This document shows, in pieces, positions 41,869 through 50,680 of a stretch of DNA of 64,000 nt. The notes beneath the pieces were generated by a model that was not told where the DNA came from, searched no databases, and was given only the letters and a program-made list of their open reading frames with translations. Location of the stretch: contig NZ_FMDF01000175.1 in assembly GCF_900091955.1 (NCBI RefSeq), positions 20,603 to 84,602 on the forward strand. The letters are read 5' to 3'. Origin of the DNA: Streptomyces sp. Ncost-T10-10d (lineage in GTDB: Bacteria > Actinomycetota > Actinomycetes > Streptomycetales > Streptomycetaceae). Made by a program: the position numbers and the translations under genes. The stretch's first letter is position 1. Each line of letters starts with the position of its first letter.

Positions 41869-42390
41869 CTACGCGGGGGCGGCCAGCTCCGCCCAGACGG
41901 TTTTTCCTGCTCGGCCCGCCACCCGCAGCACGCCCCAGTCCAGGCAGAGCCGCTGCACGATGAACATGCCGTGTCCACCGGGCCGGCCGGCCCGGTGCGG
42001 GGTGCGCGGTGCGGGCTGCCCCGCACCCCCGTCGACGACCTCCACCCGCAGCACCTTCGCCGTGCAGGTGATACGCAGCTCCTCGGGACCGTCCGCGTGC
42101 AGACAGGCGTTGGTGACCAGCTCGGAGACGACCAGCAGGACGTCCTCGGCGGCGGCCCGTCCGTCGGCGCTCGCCGCGGGGAGCCAGCCCCAGTCGTGAA
42201 GCGCCTGGCGGGCGAAGTCGCGGGCGGTCGGCACGATGCCGCCGACCCCCCGCAGCGACAACGTGCGCCACTGCCGCTCGACCGTCTCGGGGGAAGCCGC
42301 GCCGGCGCCCGCGTCCGCGTGTGCGCCCACGCCGGCGCCCTCCGGCTCGCGGCCGAGGTCGCCCGGCGGATGCTGCCGGGTGGTGCTCAT
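41869..42390 (-). CDS. HATPase_c anti-sigma factor (RsbW/SpoIIAB-like)
   Basis: A 173-aa protein with an unstructured, Ala/Gly-rich first 35 residues and a GHKL ATPase domain: N-box VVSELVTNACLHA, G1 box EVVDGGAGQP and G2-like GGHGMFIVQRL. Proteins like this bind and block a sigma factor and phosphorylate a STAS antagonist. The STAS gene lies just upstream on the same strand and a sigma-B-type sigma factor diverges beyond it, completing a partner-switching module; S. coelicolor has a similar set described around SigI. The pairing here is inferred from position. Confidence 0.85.
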   Translation of the reverse strand: MSTTRQHPPGDLGREPEGAGVGAHADAGAGAASPETVERQWRTLSLRGVGGIVPTARDFARQALHDWGWLPAASADGRAAAEDVLLVVSELVTNACLHADGPEELRITCTAKVLRVEVVDGGAGQPAPRTPHRAGRPGGHGMFIVQRLCLDWGVLRVAGRAGKTVWAELAAPA

Positions 42391-42582
42391 CAGCGCTTCA
42401 CCTCACCGATTCACCATGTCGCCATTGAACAGTTACCAGTACAGATACAGAGTGCGCGGGCCGCCCACGACTCCGCCGGGTGTCTCCTGCCCGGCCGAAT
42501 CGTGACAACACCCGCTTCGTCTACGCGGATCGCGTGACACGGGCAACACATGAGGCACCCGGGGCCGCGAAACGCGCCACGA

Positions 42583-42951
42583 TCAGGTGTCGAGAGCCGC
42601 TTCCAGGGAGTCGTGGACGGTGAAGACCGCCTCGGCCCCGGTGATCTCGAAGACCCGTGCCACCACCGGCAGCATTCCGGCCAAATGGACCCCTCCCCCG
42701 GCCGCCTCCGCCTTGAGGCGGGCACCGAGCAGCACATTGAGCCCGGTGGAATCACAGAATTCGAGTCGCGAGCAGTCGACCACCAGACGTACCCGCCCTT
42801 GCTCGACCGCACTCTCCAGGGGTTCCCGCAGCAGATCCGCCGTGTGGTGATCCAGCTCACCCACCGGCGTCACGACCTCGCTGCGCCCCTCGGTGCGGGC
42901 CTCGACCTGAAGCCGCCCCCGGTTCGCACTGCCGACCGTCCCGCGGTCCAT
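42583..42951 (-). CDS. STAS-domain anti-sigma factor antagonist
   Basis: A 122-aa single-domain protein of the RsbV/SpoIIAA/BldG group. It has VTPVGELDHHTADLLREPLE at the start of the fold and the phosphorylation site DCSRLEFCDSTGLNVLLGA, with the conserved Asp-Ser-Thr-Gly. Unphosphorylated, it would bind the kinase encoded 192 nt downstream and free the sigma factor. It is transcribed away from the sigma gene, with 283 nt between them. Confidence 0.93.
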   Translation of the reverse strand: MDRGTVGSANRGRLQVEARTEGRSEVVTPVGELDHHTADLLREPLESAVEQGRVRLVVDCSRLEFCDSTGLNVLLGARLKAEAAGGGVHLAGMLPVVARVFEITGAEAVFTVHDSLEAALDT

Positions 42952-43104
42952 GCCTGTCCCTCTTCGCCGTCGTCACTGCCTGCGTATCAGCGTGCGCAGA
43001 TTCGTATGTGCCGTCGCTGACGTTCTCGAAACAGTACGCGTTCCGTACGCCACGTGGTAGCCAAAGACCTCAACAAACCGGACATATAGCCCCAATTGGA
43101 GCTT

Positions 43105-43129
43105 GTAACTGCCTGTCCGAACCGGGTAA
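43105..43129 (+). promoter_or_regulatory. Candidate sigma-B-type promoter upstream of the sigma gene
   Basis: GTAA (43105-43108), a 15-nt spacer and GGGTAA (43124-43129), followed by a second GGGTA. This approximates the G-T-rich minus-35 / GGGTAN minus-10 pattern used by the SigB family in Streptomyces and would allow autoregulation. The minus-35 match is weak. Confidence 0.3.
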
Positions 43130-43234
43130 GGGTAGGGGGACACCCAAAACACGGTCGGCTTTGGAGGCGCCGCTTCACCGCAGGAAACACGTATGGGCAT
43201 CGGCAGCCATATGCCGAGAACGATGGAGGCGATC

Positions 43235-44206
43235 ATGTCACCCCGGCTCGACGGACCGCGTACCCACGATGCGACGTCAGCATGTCCTCAGGGACTGACC
43301 CACTCAGACTCCCCCGCCGCGAACGCCGGAGACGGCACGCGCAACAGCAGCACCAGCAGCACCGCCGTCGACAGCGTCGACAACTACGGCGTCACCGACG
43401 GGCTCGAAGGACTTCCCGAGATCCCGCCCTACGACGAGGTGGGGCCGCTGGACGCCAGGGCCCTGTCGAAGACGCTCTTCGCGCGGCTCGAATCCCTCGA
43501 AGAGGGCACCCCCGAGTACTCGTACGTCCGCAATACGCTCGTCGAACTGAACCTGGCCCTGGTCAAGTTCGCCGCCTCCCGGTTCCGCTCCCGCAGCGAA
43601 CCGATGGAGGACATCATCCAGGTCGGCACCATCGGCCTGATCAAGGCGATCGACCGCTTCGAGCTCAGCCGGGGCGTGGAGTTCCCGACGTTCGCGATGC
43701 CTACCATCGTCGGCGAGATCAAGCGCTTCTTCCGCGACACCAGTTGGTCCGTGCGCGTACCGCGCCGACTGCAGGAGCTGCGGCTCGACCTGGCCAAGGC
43801 GGGCGACGAGCTCGCCCAGAAGCTGGATCGTTCACCCACTGTGGGCGAGCTCGCCGACCGCCTCGGCATCACCCATGACGAGGTCGTCGAGGGCATGGCC
43901 GCGAGCAACGCGTACACCGCGAGTTCGCTGGACGCCAAGCCCGAGGAGGACGAGCACGAAAGCGCGCTGGCGGACCGTATCGGCTACGAGGACCACGGAC
44001 TCGAAGGCATCGAGTACGTCGAGTCCCTGAAGCCGCTGATCGCCTCGCTGCCGGGCCGCGACCGCACCATCCTCTCGCTCCGGTTCGTCGCCAATATGAC
44101 GCAGTCGGAGATCGGTGAGGAGCTGGGCATCTCCCAGATGCATGTGTCGCGGCTGCTCTCCCGCACGCTGGTCAAGCTCAGAAAGGGCCTGACACTGGAG
44201 GAGTGA
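43235..44206 (+). CDS. RNA polymerase sigma factor, SigB/SigF/SigG family
   Basis: A 323-aa alternative sigma factor. ATG 43235 (MSPRLDGPRTHD) has GGAGG 5-6 nt upstream; in-frame ATGs from 43193 are less likely. The first 75 residues are disordered (Ser/Asn/Thr-rich). Region 2 is LVKFAASRFRSRSEPMEDII then QVGTIGLIKAIDRFEL and FAMPTIVGEIKRFFRDT; region 3 includes LGITHDEVVEGM; region 4 is TQSEIGEELGISQMHVSRLL. This is the group-3 stress/sporulation type that is controlled by partner switching. The anti-sigma and STAS genes are divergent neighbours. The setting resembles the sigI locus of S. coelicolor. Confidence 0.95.
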   Translation: MSPRLDGPRTHDATSACPQGLTHSDSPAANAGDGTRNSSTSSTAVDSVDNYGVTDGLEGLPEIPPYDEVGPLDARALSKTLFARLESLEEGTPEYSYVRNTLVELNLALVKFAASRFRSRSEPMEDIIQVGTIGLIKAIDRFELSRGVEFPTFAMPTIVGEIKRFFRDTSWSVRVPRRLQELRLDLAKAGDELAQKLDRSPTVGELADRLGITHDEVVEGMAASNAYTASSLDAKPEEDEHESALADRIGYEDHGLEGIEYVESLKPLIASLPGRDRTILSLRFVANMTQSEIGEELGISQMHVSRLLSRTLVKLRKGLTLEE

Positions 44207-44255
44207 CGGGCACATCCCGCGCCGGCGAAACACCCGCACGGCGCATCGCGAGCCC

Positions 44256-44299
44256 CATGCGGAAGGACCTGCCCGGCAAAGGGCGGGTCCTTCCGCATG
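44256..44299. terminator. Bidirectional terminator between the sigma gene and hutI
   Basis: CATGCGGAAGGACC / GGTCCTTCCGCATG, a perfect 14-bp stem; the 16-nt loop has its own GCCC/GGGC pair. It is followed by TTTGA on the plus strand. Confidence 0.9.
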
Positions 44300-44353
44300 T
44301 TTGACGGAGCGTCATCGGCACCTTGCCATGACGCCGCGCTGTGCCGGCCGGTG

Positions 44354-45526
44354 TCAGACGACGCGCTCGCCGTGCTGCCAGACCGCGTGGACCAGCGGGA
44401 CGCCCGGCCGGTAGGCGAGGTGGACATGGCTGGGTGCGTCGAGGAGGACCAGGTCGGCGCGGGCGCCGGGGGTGATGCGGCCGATGTCCGTACGGCGCAG
44501 GGCCGCCGCGCCGCCCGCGGTGGCGGACCAGAGGGCCTCGTCCGGGGTCATGCCCATGTCGCGTACGGCGAGGGCGATGCAGAAGGGCATGGAGGACGTG
44601 AACGACGAGCCAGGGTTGCAGTCGGTGGAGAGCGCGACGGTGGCGCCCGCGTCGAGGATGCGGCGGGCGTCCGGCCAGGTGGCTCGGGTGGAGAACTCGG
44701 CACCGGGAAGCAGGGTGGCGACGGTGTTGCCCTGGGCCAGGGCGTCGACGTCCGCATCGGTGAGGTGGGTGCAGTGGTCGGCGGACGCGGCGTCCAGTTC
44801 GACGGCGAGCTGGACTCCGGGGCCGTGACCGAGCTGGTTGGCGTGAACGCGGGGGTGCAGGCCCTTGGCGCGGCCGGCGGTGAGGATGGCGCGGGCCTGG
44901 TCGCCGTCGAAGGCGCCCTTCTCGCAGAAGACGTCGACCCAACGGGCGTACGGGGCACAGGCGTCGAGCATCGCCCCGGTGACCAGGTCGACGTAGCCGG
45001 CCGGGTCGTCGGCGTAGTCCGGGGAGACGATGTGGGCGCCGAGGTAGGTGACCTCTTCGGTGTGCTGAGCCGCGATGCGCAGGGCACGGGCCTCGTCCTC
45101 GACGGTGAGGCCGTAGCCGGACTTGGTCTCGAAGGTGGTGGTGCCCTGGCGCAGCGCCTCGGCGAGGTAGCGGGCGACGTTGGCGGAGAGTTCGTCGTCG
45201 GTGGCGGCGCGGGTGGCGGCGACCGTGGTCCTGATACCGCCCGCGCTGTAGGGGCGGCCGGACATCCGGGCGTTGAACTCCTCGGTGCGGTCGCCCGCGA
45301 ACAGGAGGTGGGAGTGGGAGTCGACGAAGCCGGGGATCGCCGCCCGGCCGCCCGCGTCGACGGCGTTGTCAGTGGCGGGTGCTTTGCTTGACTCACCGGC
45401 CCAGACGACCCGGTCGCCCTCGATGACGACCGCCGCGTCCCGGATCAGGCCCAGGGGGGAATCCACGCAGAGGGAGGGGTCGTTGGTGACCAGACTGGCA
45501 ATGTTGGTGATGGCGGTCGTCGTCAT
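44354..45526 (-). CDS. hutI: Imidazolonepropionase
   Basis: A 390-aa metal-dependent amidohydrolase that opens 4-imidazolone-5-propionate to N-formimino-L-glutamate in histidine breakdown. It shows the HxH metal site in FVDSHSHLLFAGDR (about 70), substrate residues in TTFETKSGYGL, the metal His in LGAHIVSPDYAD, and the late catalytic Asp in ALSTDCNPGSS. The length is close to other bacterial HutI. It is the last gene of the hutU-M20-hutF-hutI series on this strand, 119 nt after hutF. A short AAGGAG lies 13 nt upstream of the ATG. Confidence 0.95.
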   Translation of the reverse strand: MTTTAITNIASLVTNDPSLCVDSPLGLIRDAAVVIEGDRVVWAGESSKAPATDNAVDAGGRAAIPGFVDSHSHLLFAGDRTEEFNARMSGRPYSAGGIRTTVAATRAATDDELSANVARYLAEALRQGTTTFETKSGYGLTVEDEARALRIAAQHTEEVTYLGAHIVSPDYADDPAGYVDLVTGAMLDACAPYARWVDVFCEKGAFDGDQARAILTAGRAKGLHPRVHANQLGHGPGVQLAVELDAASADHCTHLTDADVDALAQGNTVATLLPGAEFSTRATWPDARRILDAGATVALSTDCNPGSSFTSSMPFCIALAVRDMGMTPDEALWSATAGGAAALRRTDIGRITPGARADLVLLDAPSHVHLAYRPGVPLVHAVWQHGERVV

Positions 45527-45645
45527 CGGGAGACTGCTCTCCTTGTGTATCGGCTTGCAGGGCGGCCCGTCGGTGGGGCTGCGGGGCGCCGGTCAGGGCG
45601 CCCCGCACGGCGGTCTCCGGATCGACGGTCTCCGGGTCGGTGCGC

Positions 45646-47031
45646 TCAGCGGTGCAGTGCGCCGATGGCCGAGGCGAGCGCTGCGGGGACGTCCTCGACC
45701 AGCGTGTGCTGCCCGTCACGGACGATGTGCCGGCCTGCCACGACCGTGTGCCGCACATCAGCTGCGGAGGCGGCGAATACGGCTGCTTCGGCAGCAAGCC
45801 GGGGCACGGGCCCCGCAGTTCTGACGGAGTCCAGGGCAACGGTCACCAGATCGGCGGGTGCGCCGGGTTCGATGATGCCCGCCCCGGGCCGGCCGAGCGC
45901 GGCATGTCCGTCGACGGTCGCGGCGCGCAGCAGGGCGGCAGCCGTCCAGTGACCGCGCGCCCGGGTGCGCAGCCGCTCGTTGAGCTCCATCGCCCGGGCC
46001 TCCTCGAAGAGGTCGATCACGGCATGGCTGTCGCTGCCGAGGGAGAGCGGCGAGCCGGCGCGCTGGAGGGCGACGGCCGGACCGATTCCGTCGGCGAGGT
46101 CGCGTTCCGTGGTGGGGCACATGCAGGTGCCGGTCGCCGAGGAGCCGAGGAGCGTGATGTCCTCGCCGGTGAGGTGGGTGTTGTGGATGCCGGTGGTGCG
46201 CGGGCCGAGGACCCCGTTGTCGGCGAGGAGCCGGGTGGGCGTGCAGCCGTGGGCGGCGAGGCAGGCGTCGTTCTCCGCGGTCTGTTCGGAGAGGTGGACA
46301 TGGAGCGGGGCCTGCCGCTCCTCGGCCCAGGCGGCCACGGTGGCGAGCTGCGCGGCAGGGACGGCGCGTACGGAGTGGATGGCCGCGCCGATCAGGGCAT
46401 GGTCGCTGCCCTTGAGGAGGGAGGCGCGTTCGGCCCAGGCGTCCGCGGTGGTGTCGGAGAAGCGCAGCTGGTGCTGGTCGGGCTCCTGGTACTGGGTGGG
46501 GCGCCGGCCGAATCCGGCGGAGAGATAGGCGGTGTCCAGCAGCGTGATCCGGATACCGGCCTCGCCCGCCGCCGCGATCAGCGCCTCGCCCATGGCGTTC
46601 GGGTTGCTGTACGGGGTGCCGCCCGGCGCGTGGTGCAGATAGTGGAATTCGCCGACCGCGGTGATACCGGCCAGAGCCATTTCGGCATACACGGCACGGG
46701 CGAGGTCGTAGTACGAATCGGGGGTGAGCCGGGAGGCGATCTGGTACATGGTCTCGCGCCACGTCCAGAAGGTGCCGGAACCGACCTGGACGGTGGAGCG
46801 CAGGGCGCGGTGGAAGGCGTGCGAGTGGGTGTTGGCGAGCCCGGGAAGGGTGAGCCCGCGCAGCACTGTGGCGCCCGGCGGCGGGGTGACGACGCCGGTG
46901 CGGACGCCCGCGACGATCCCGCCGGACACATCCAGGGCGACACCCGGCTCGACATGGGTGCCGAGCCAGGCGTGGGACAACCAGTACGTCTCGGTGACGG
47001 GCGTGCCCGTCGGTTCCGTTGTCAGCTGCAC
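45646..47031 (-). CDS. hutF: Formimidoylglutamate deiminase
   Basis: A 461-aa amidohydrolase that removes ammonia from N-formimino-L-glutamate to give N-formyl-L-glutamate. GTG 47031 follows GGAAGG at 7 nt. The metal ligands are HxH in LANTHSHAFHRAL, the His in LHVHLSEQTAEN, the His in GIHNTHLTGED and the Asp in SLGSDSHAVIDL. WTWRETMYQIASRLTP and FHYLHHAPGGTPY are typical of HutF. The first 10 bases overlap the end of the M20 gene. Its presence shows the two-step (HutF) route rather than a one-step formiminoglutamase. Confidence 0.95.
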   Translation of the reverse strand: MQLTTEPTGTPVTETYWLSHAWLGTHVEPGVALDVSGGIVAGVRTGVVTPPPGATVLRGLTLPGLANTHSHAFHRALRSTVQVGSGTFWTWRETMYQIASRLTPDSYYDLARAVYAEMALAGITAVGEFHYLHHAPGGTPYSNPNAMGEALIAAAGEAGIRITLLDTAYLSAGFGRRPTQYQEPDQHQLRFSDTTADAWAERASLLKGSDHALIGAAIHSVRAVPAAQLATVAAWAEERQAPLHVHLSEQTAENDACLAAHGCTPTRLLADNGVLGPRTTGIHNTHLTGEDITLLGSSATGTCMCPTTERDLADGIGPAVALQRAGSPLSLGSDSHAVIDLFEEARAMELNERLRTRARGHWTAAALLRAATVDGHAALGRPGAGIIEPGAPADLVTVALDSVRTAGPVPRLAAEAAVFAASAADVRHTVVAGRHIVRDGQHTLVEDVPAALASAIGALHR

Positions 47032-48308
47032 GCGAGACCTTCCAGTACGTCGGCGAGAGCGATCACCCCGGCCACGCAGTCGTCCTCGGCGGCGTGCTCG
47101 GCCGGCGAGTGCGAGATCCCGGTGGGGTTCCGTACGAACAGCATGGCGGTAGGGACTGAAGCGGACAAAATACCCGCGTCGTGTCCGGCGCCGGTGCCGA
47201 GGACGGGTACGGCGCGATCCGCGTCGCCCCGGCCCGTCAGGATCTTGCCGAGCTCGTCACGCAGGGCGTGCTCGAACTCCACCACGGGCGTGAAGGACTC
47301 CCGTACGACATCGAGGTCGATCCCCGCCCGCTCGGCGTGTTCCCGGGCGGCCCGCTCGATGCCGCCGACCACGGCGTCGAGGCGGTCCTGGTCTGCGGCG
47401 CGGGAGTCGAGCCAGCCGCGGACGAGGGAGGGGATGGCGTTGACACCGTTCGGCTCGACGCTGATCTTGCCGAAGGTGGCGACGGCTCCGGCGAGCTCCG
47501 CCTCGCGGCGGGCGGCCAGCACGGTCTCGGCGTACGTGAGCATCGGGTCGCGCCGGTCGACCAGCCGGGTGGTGCCCGCGTGGTTGGCCTCGCCCCGGAA
47601 GTCGAACCTCCAGCGCCCGTGCGGCCAGATCGCGGAAGCGATGCCGACCGGGTCACCGGTGAGGTCGAGGGCGCGCCCCTGCTCGACATGGAGCTCGACG
47701 AACGCACCGATCCGGGCGAGCCGTTCGGGGTCGGGGCCGATGGCGTCGGGGTCGTATCCGGCCGCCTCCATGGCCTGCGGCAGGGTGATGCCGTCACCGT
47801 CGCGGAGCCGGTGTGCCGCCTCGACGGTCAGCTGTCCGGCGGCGAGGCGGGAGCCCACACAGGCGAGCCCGAAGCGGGCCCCCTCCTCGTCACCGAAGTT
47901 GCTGATGGCCAGCGGCCGGGTGAACTCCGCGCCCCTGCGGCGAAGTTCGTCGAGCGCGGCGAAGGAAGAGACCACACCGAGCGGCCCGTCGAAGGCACCG
48001 CCGTCCGGTACGGAGTCGAGATGCGATCCGGTGACCACGGCGTCCCCCGCGAGGGGGTCACCGAGCCAGGCCCACTGATTGCCGTTCCGGTCGACCTCGT
48101 AGGTGAGCCCGCGCGCCTCGGCCTGCGCCCGGAACCAGGCACGGCAGTCGGCATCGGCCCCGGTCCAGGCGTAGCGGCGGTAGCCCCCGCTGTCCTGATG
48201 CCGGCCGACCGGCAGGAGTTCGCGCCACATCGCCTGGAACGACGGTGCGCCGCCCCCGGCCCCGGCCCGTTCCCGGGTCACTGCCCCGCCGCCGTCCGCC
48301 CGGGTCAC
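47022..48308 (-). CDS. M20 amidohydrolase (hydantoinase/carbamoylase, AllC-like) in the hut operon
   Basis: A 428-aa binuclear zinc hydrolase of the N-carbamoyl-amino-acid hydrolase/allantoate amidohydrolase group. It has the metal site GSHLDSVPDGGAFDGPLG, FGDEEGARFG with the catalytic/bridging Glu, the His in ELHVEQGRALD, the lid-dimer signature EANHAGTTR and a late GAGHDAGILS. By homology it would release a carbamoyl-type group. The operon makes N-formylglutamate (HutF) and holds no recognisable HutG deformylase, so I infer it may remove formate from N-formylglutamate. GTG 48308 overlaps the hutU stop as GTGA; the stop overlaps hutF. Allantoate use is the alternative. Confidence 0.85.
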   Translation of the reverse strand: MTRADGGGAVTRERAGAGGGAPSFQAMWRELLPVGRHQDSGGYRRYAWTGADADCRAWFRAQAEARGLTYEVDRNGNQWAWLGDPLAGDAVVTGSHLDSVPDGGAFDGPLGVVSSFAALDELRRRGAEFTRPLAISNFGDEEGARFGLACVGSRLAAGQLTVEAAHRLRDGDGITLPQAMEAAGYDPDAIGPDPERLARIGAFVELHVEQGRALDLTGDPVGIASAIWPHGRWRFDFRGEANHAGTTRLVDRRDPMLTYAETVLAARREAELAGAVATFGKISVEPNGVNAIPSLVRGWLDSRAADQDRLDAVVGGIERAAREHAERAGIDLDVVRESFTPVVEFEHALRDELGKILTGRGDADRAVPVLGTGAGHDAGILSASVPTAMLFVRNPTGISHSPAEHAAEDDCVAGVIALADVLEGLACS

Positions 48309-49963
48309 TGCCCCTCCGTCATCGGTACGCGTACGCCCTTGTCCGCGGCAACCGACTCCGCGATGTCGTACCCGGCGTCGACGTGCCGGATGACGCCCAT
48401 GCCCGGGTCGTTGGTGAGCACCCGGCGGATCTTCTCGCCCGCCAGTTTCGTACCGTCGGCGACGGTCACCTGCCCGGCGTGGATGGAGCGCCCCATCCCG
48501 ACGCCGCCGCCGTGGTGGATGGAGACCCAGGAGGCCCCCGACGCCACATTGACCATGGCGTTCAGCAGCGGCCAGTCGGCGATCGCGTCGGACCCGTCGA
48601 GCATGGCCTCGGTCTCCCGGTACGGGGAGGCCACGGAGCCGCAGTCCAGGTGGTCGCGCCCGATGGCCAGCGGAGCGGCCAGCTCACCGGAGGCCACCAT
48701 GTCGTTGAACCGTTCGCCGGCCCGGTCGCGCTCGCCGTAACCGAGCCAGCAGATCCGGGCGGGAAGTCCCTGGAAGTGGACGCGCTCACCGGCCATCTTG
48801 ATCCAGCGGTGCAGGGACTCGTTCTCCGGGAAGAGTTCGAGCATCGCCTTGTCGGTCTTGTGGATGTCGGACGCCTCACCGGAGAGCGCCGCCCAGCGGA
48901 ACGGGCCCTTGCCCTCGCAGAAGAGCGGCCGGATGTAGGCGGGAACGAAGCCCGGGAAGTCGAAGGCCCGCGCATATCCGGCGAGTTGGGCCTCGCCACG
49001 GATCGAGTTTCCGTAGTCGAAGACCTCGGCCCCCGCGTCCATGAAGCCGACCATCGCCTCGACGTGCTTGGCCATCGACTCCCGCGCGCGCTGTGTGAAG
49101 TCGGCGGGCTTCTCGGCGGCGTACGAGGCCATGTCGTCGAAGTCGACACCGAGCGGGAGGTACGAGAGCGGGTCGTGCGCGCTGGTCTGGTCGGTGACGA
49201 TGTCGATCGGGGCGCCCTCGGCGAGCATCCGCGGCAGCAGCTCCGCCGCATTGCCCAGCAGGCCGATGGAGAGCGGCTTGCGGGCGTCCCGGGCCTCGGT
49301 GGCCAGCTGGAGCGCGTGCTCCAGGGAGTCGGCGCGCACGTCCAGGTAGCGGTGCTCGATGCGGCGCTCGATGGCGCGCGGGTCGCAGTCGATACAGATC
49401 GCGACACCGTCGTTCATGGTCACGGCGAGCGGCTGGGCGCCGCCCATGCCGCCGAGTCCGGCGGTCAGGGTGATCGTGCCGGCCAGCGTCCCGTTGAACT
49501 TCTTCGCCGCGACGGCGGCGAACGTCTCGTACGTGCCCTGCAGGATGCCCTGCGTACCGATGTAGATCCACGATCCGGCGGTCATCTGGCCGTACATGGT
49601 GAGCCCGAGCGCCTCCAGGCGACGGAACTCCTCCCAGTTCGCCCAGTCGCCCACCAGGTTGGAGTTGGCGATCAGTACACGCGGCGCCCACTCGTGTGTC
49701 TGCATGACGCCGACCGGACGCCCGGACTGGACGAGCATCGTCTCGTCCTGCTTGAGCGTCCGCAGTGTGCGCACCATCGCGTCGAACGAGCGCCAGTCGC
49801 GGGCCGCCTTGCCGGTGCCGCCGTAGACGACGAGCTTGTCGGGGTGCTCGGCGACCTCGGGGTCGAGGTTGTTCTGCAGCATGCGCAGGGCGGCCTCCTG
49901 CTGCCATCCCAGGGCGCTCAGTTCCGTACCGCGCGGTGCCCGTACGGGGCGGGGTCCTGACAT
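48305..49963 (-). CDS. hutU: Urocanate hydratase
   Basis: A 552-aa NAD-dependent urocanase that converts urocanate to imidazolonepropionate. ATG 49963 has GAGGAGG 8 nt upstream. Diagnostic segments are LVVYGGTGKAARDW, the dinucleotide-binding TAGLGGMGGAQPLAVTMN, RRIEHRYLD and the active-site region PLFCEGKGPFRWAALSGE with its conserved Cys. The length matches the family. It is the first gene of the minus-strand hut operon, and a palindrome (49984-50002) lies just upstream of the ribosome site. The NAD is tightly bound and acts as an electrophile. Confidence 0.97.
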   Translation of the reverse strand: MSGPRPVRAPRGTELSALGWQQEAALRMLQNNLDPEVAEHPDKLVVYGGTGKAARDWRSFDAMVRTLRTLKQDETMLVQSGRPVGVMQTHEWAPRVLIANSNLVGDWANWEEFRRLEALGLTMYGQMTAGSWIYIGTQGILQGTYETFAAVAAKKFNGTLAGTITLTAGLGGMGGAQPLAVTMNDGVAICIDCDPRAIERRIEHRYLDVRADSLEHALQLATEARDARKPLSIGLLGNAAELLPRMLAEGAPIDIVTDQTSAHDPLSYLPLGVDFDDMASYAAEKPADFTQRARESMAKHVEAMVGFMDAGAEVFDYGNSIRGEAQLAGYARAFDFPGFVPAYIRPLFCEGKGPFRWAALSGEASDIHKTDKAMLELFPENESLHRWIKMAGERVHFQGLPARICWLGYGERDRAGERFNDMVASGELAAPLAIGRDHLDCGSVASPYRETEAMLDGSDAIADWPLLNAMVNVASGASWVSIHHGGGVGMGRSIHAGQVTVADGTKLAGEKIRRVLTNDPGMGVIRHVDAGYDIAESVAADKGVRVPMTEGQ

Positions 49964-49983
49964 GGCAATGCCTCCTCGCAACT

Positions 49984-50002
49984 TGTAAATCTTCTATTCA
50001 CA
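49984..50002 (-). promoter_or_regulatory. Candidate hut operator palindrome upstream of hutU
   Basis: TGTAAAT-CTTCT-ATTCACA (plus strand) is an inverted repeat matching at 6 of 7 arm positions, 21 bases from the hutU ATG. On the minus strand a TTGACT minus-35-like hexamer and TATTCAG lie further upstream (50003-50030). The position fits repression, and the RpiR regulator near the lyase gene is a possible reader. Confidence 0.5.
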
Positions 50003-50223
50003 TCCTGAAGGTCTGAATACTCGTAGTCAACAGCTCCGCGCCGACGGCTGGACGAACAGCACCCGGCCGCCCCGCCCGCAGGGCGCCCCGGCGCACCTCC
50101 AGCACGCACTTCGAAGATCCCTTACGCATGTACCTATGGAAAATGCCAGAACCTCCACCTGGGGCGAGCACGTTGCGTAGCCTCTGGGTCACAGCCGTAC
50201 GCCACGTCGGGAGGGGAGTGCGC

Positions 50224-50646
50224 GTGCCCGGAATCGACGAGTGCCTGCTCGAAGTCATGAGGCTGCCCGGTGCCCGTGGCGCCGCGGTGGTCGACTGGAC
50301 GAGCGGCCTCGCCCTCGGCACCATCGGCGAATCGCCCAACGGCGATCACGAGGCCACCGCCGCGGAGACTGCCGAGGTCGCGAGGATGGCCGCCGAGCAG
50401 CCGGTCTTCGCGCTGGGGGCCACCGGACCGTCGACCGCGTTACCGGAAAAGGCCGCTGCGGGAGCGTCGCCGCCGGTGGAGGACGTCATCGTCACCACCC
50501 GCGCCGGGTACCACATCCTCCGTTTCGTCGAGACGGCCTTCGACAGCAGCGTCTTCCTCCATCTGTGGCTCGACCGCGCGGAGGGCAATCTGGCGCTCGC
50601 CCGGATACGGCTGGGCGAGACGGCCGAGCGGCTGGTCCTTGCATGA
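50224..50646 (+). CDS. Roadblock/LC7-like protein 1
   Basis: A 140-aa protein. GTG 50224 (VPGIDECLLEVMRLPG) follows GGGAGGGGA. It has the roadblock/longin pattern: a first helix, then ARGAAVVDWTSGLALGTIG, a central helix (TAEVARMAAEQPVFAL), then strands DVIVTTRAGYHILRFV and SSVFLHLWLDRAEGNLALAR. It is clearly paralogous to the 51992 gene. Roadblock proteins regulate small Ras-like GTPases or form scaffolds; Streptomyces conservons carry them beside a GTPase, which is absent here. First of four collinear genes. Confidence 0.85.
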   Translation: MPGIDECLLEVMRLPGARGAAVVDWTSGLALGTIGESPNGDHEATAAETAEVARMAAEQPVFALGATGPSTALPEKAAAGASPPVEDVIVTTRAGYHILRFVETAFDSSVFLHLWLDRAEGNLALARIRLGETAERLVLA

Positions 50647-50680
50647 GAACCGCCCCACCCCGGTCGCGCCCCTCTCCCCC

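Noticed and set aside
45640..48740. Long plus-strand frames (812 and 519 codons) opposite hutF, the M20 gene and hutU
   Set aside because: The minus strand encodes enzymes with complete active sites; the plus-strand products are Gly/Ala/Arg-rich and motif-free.
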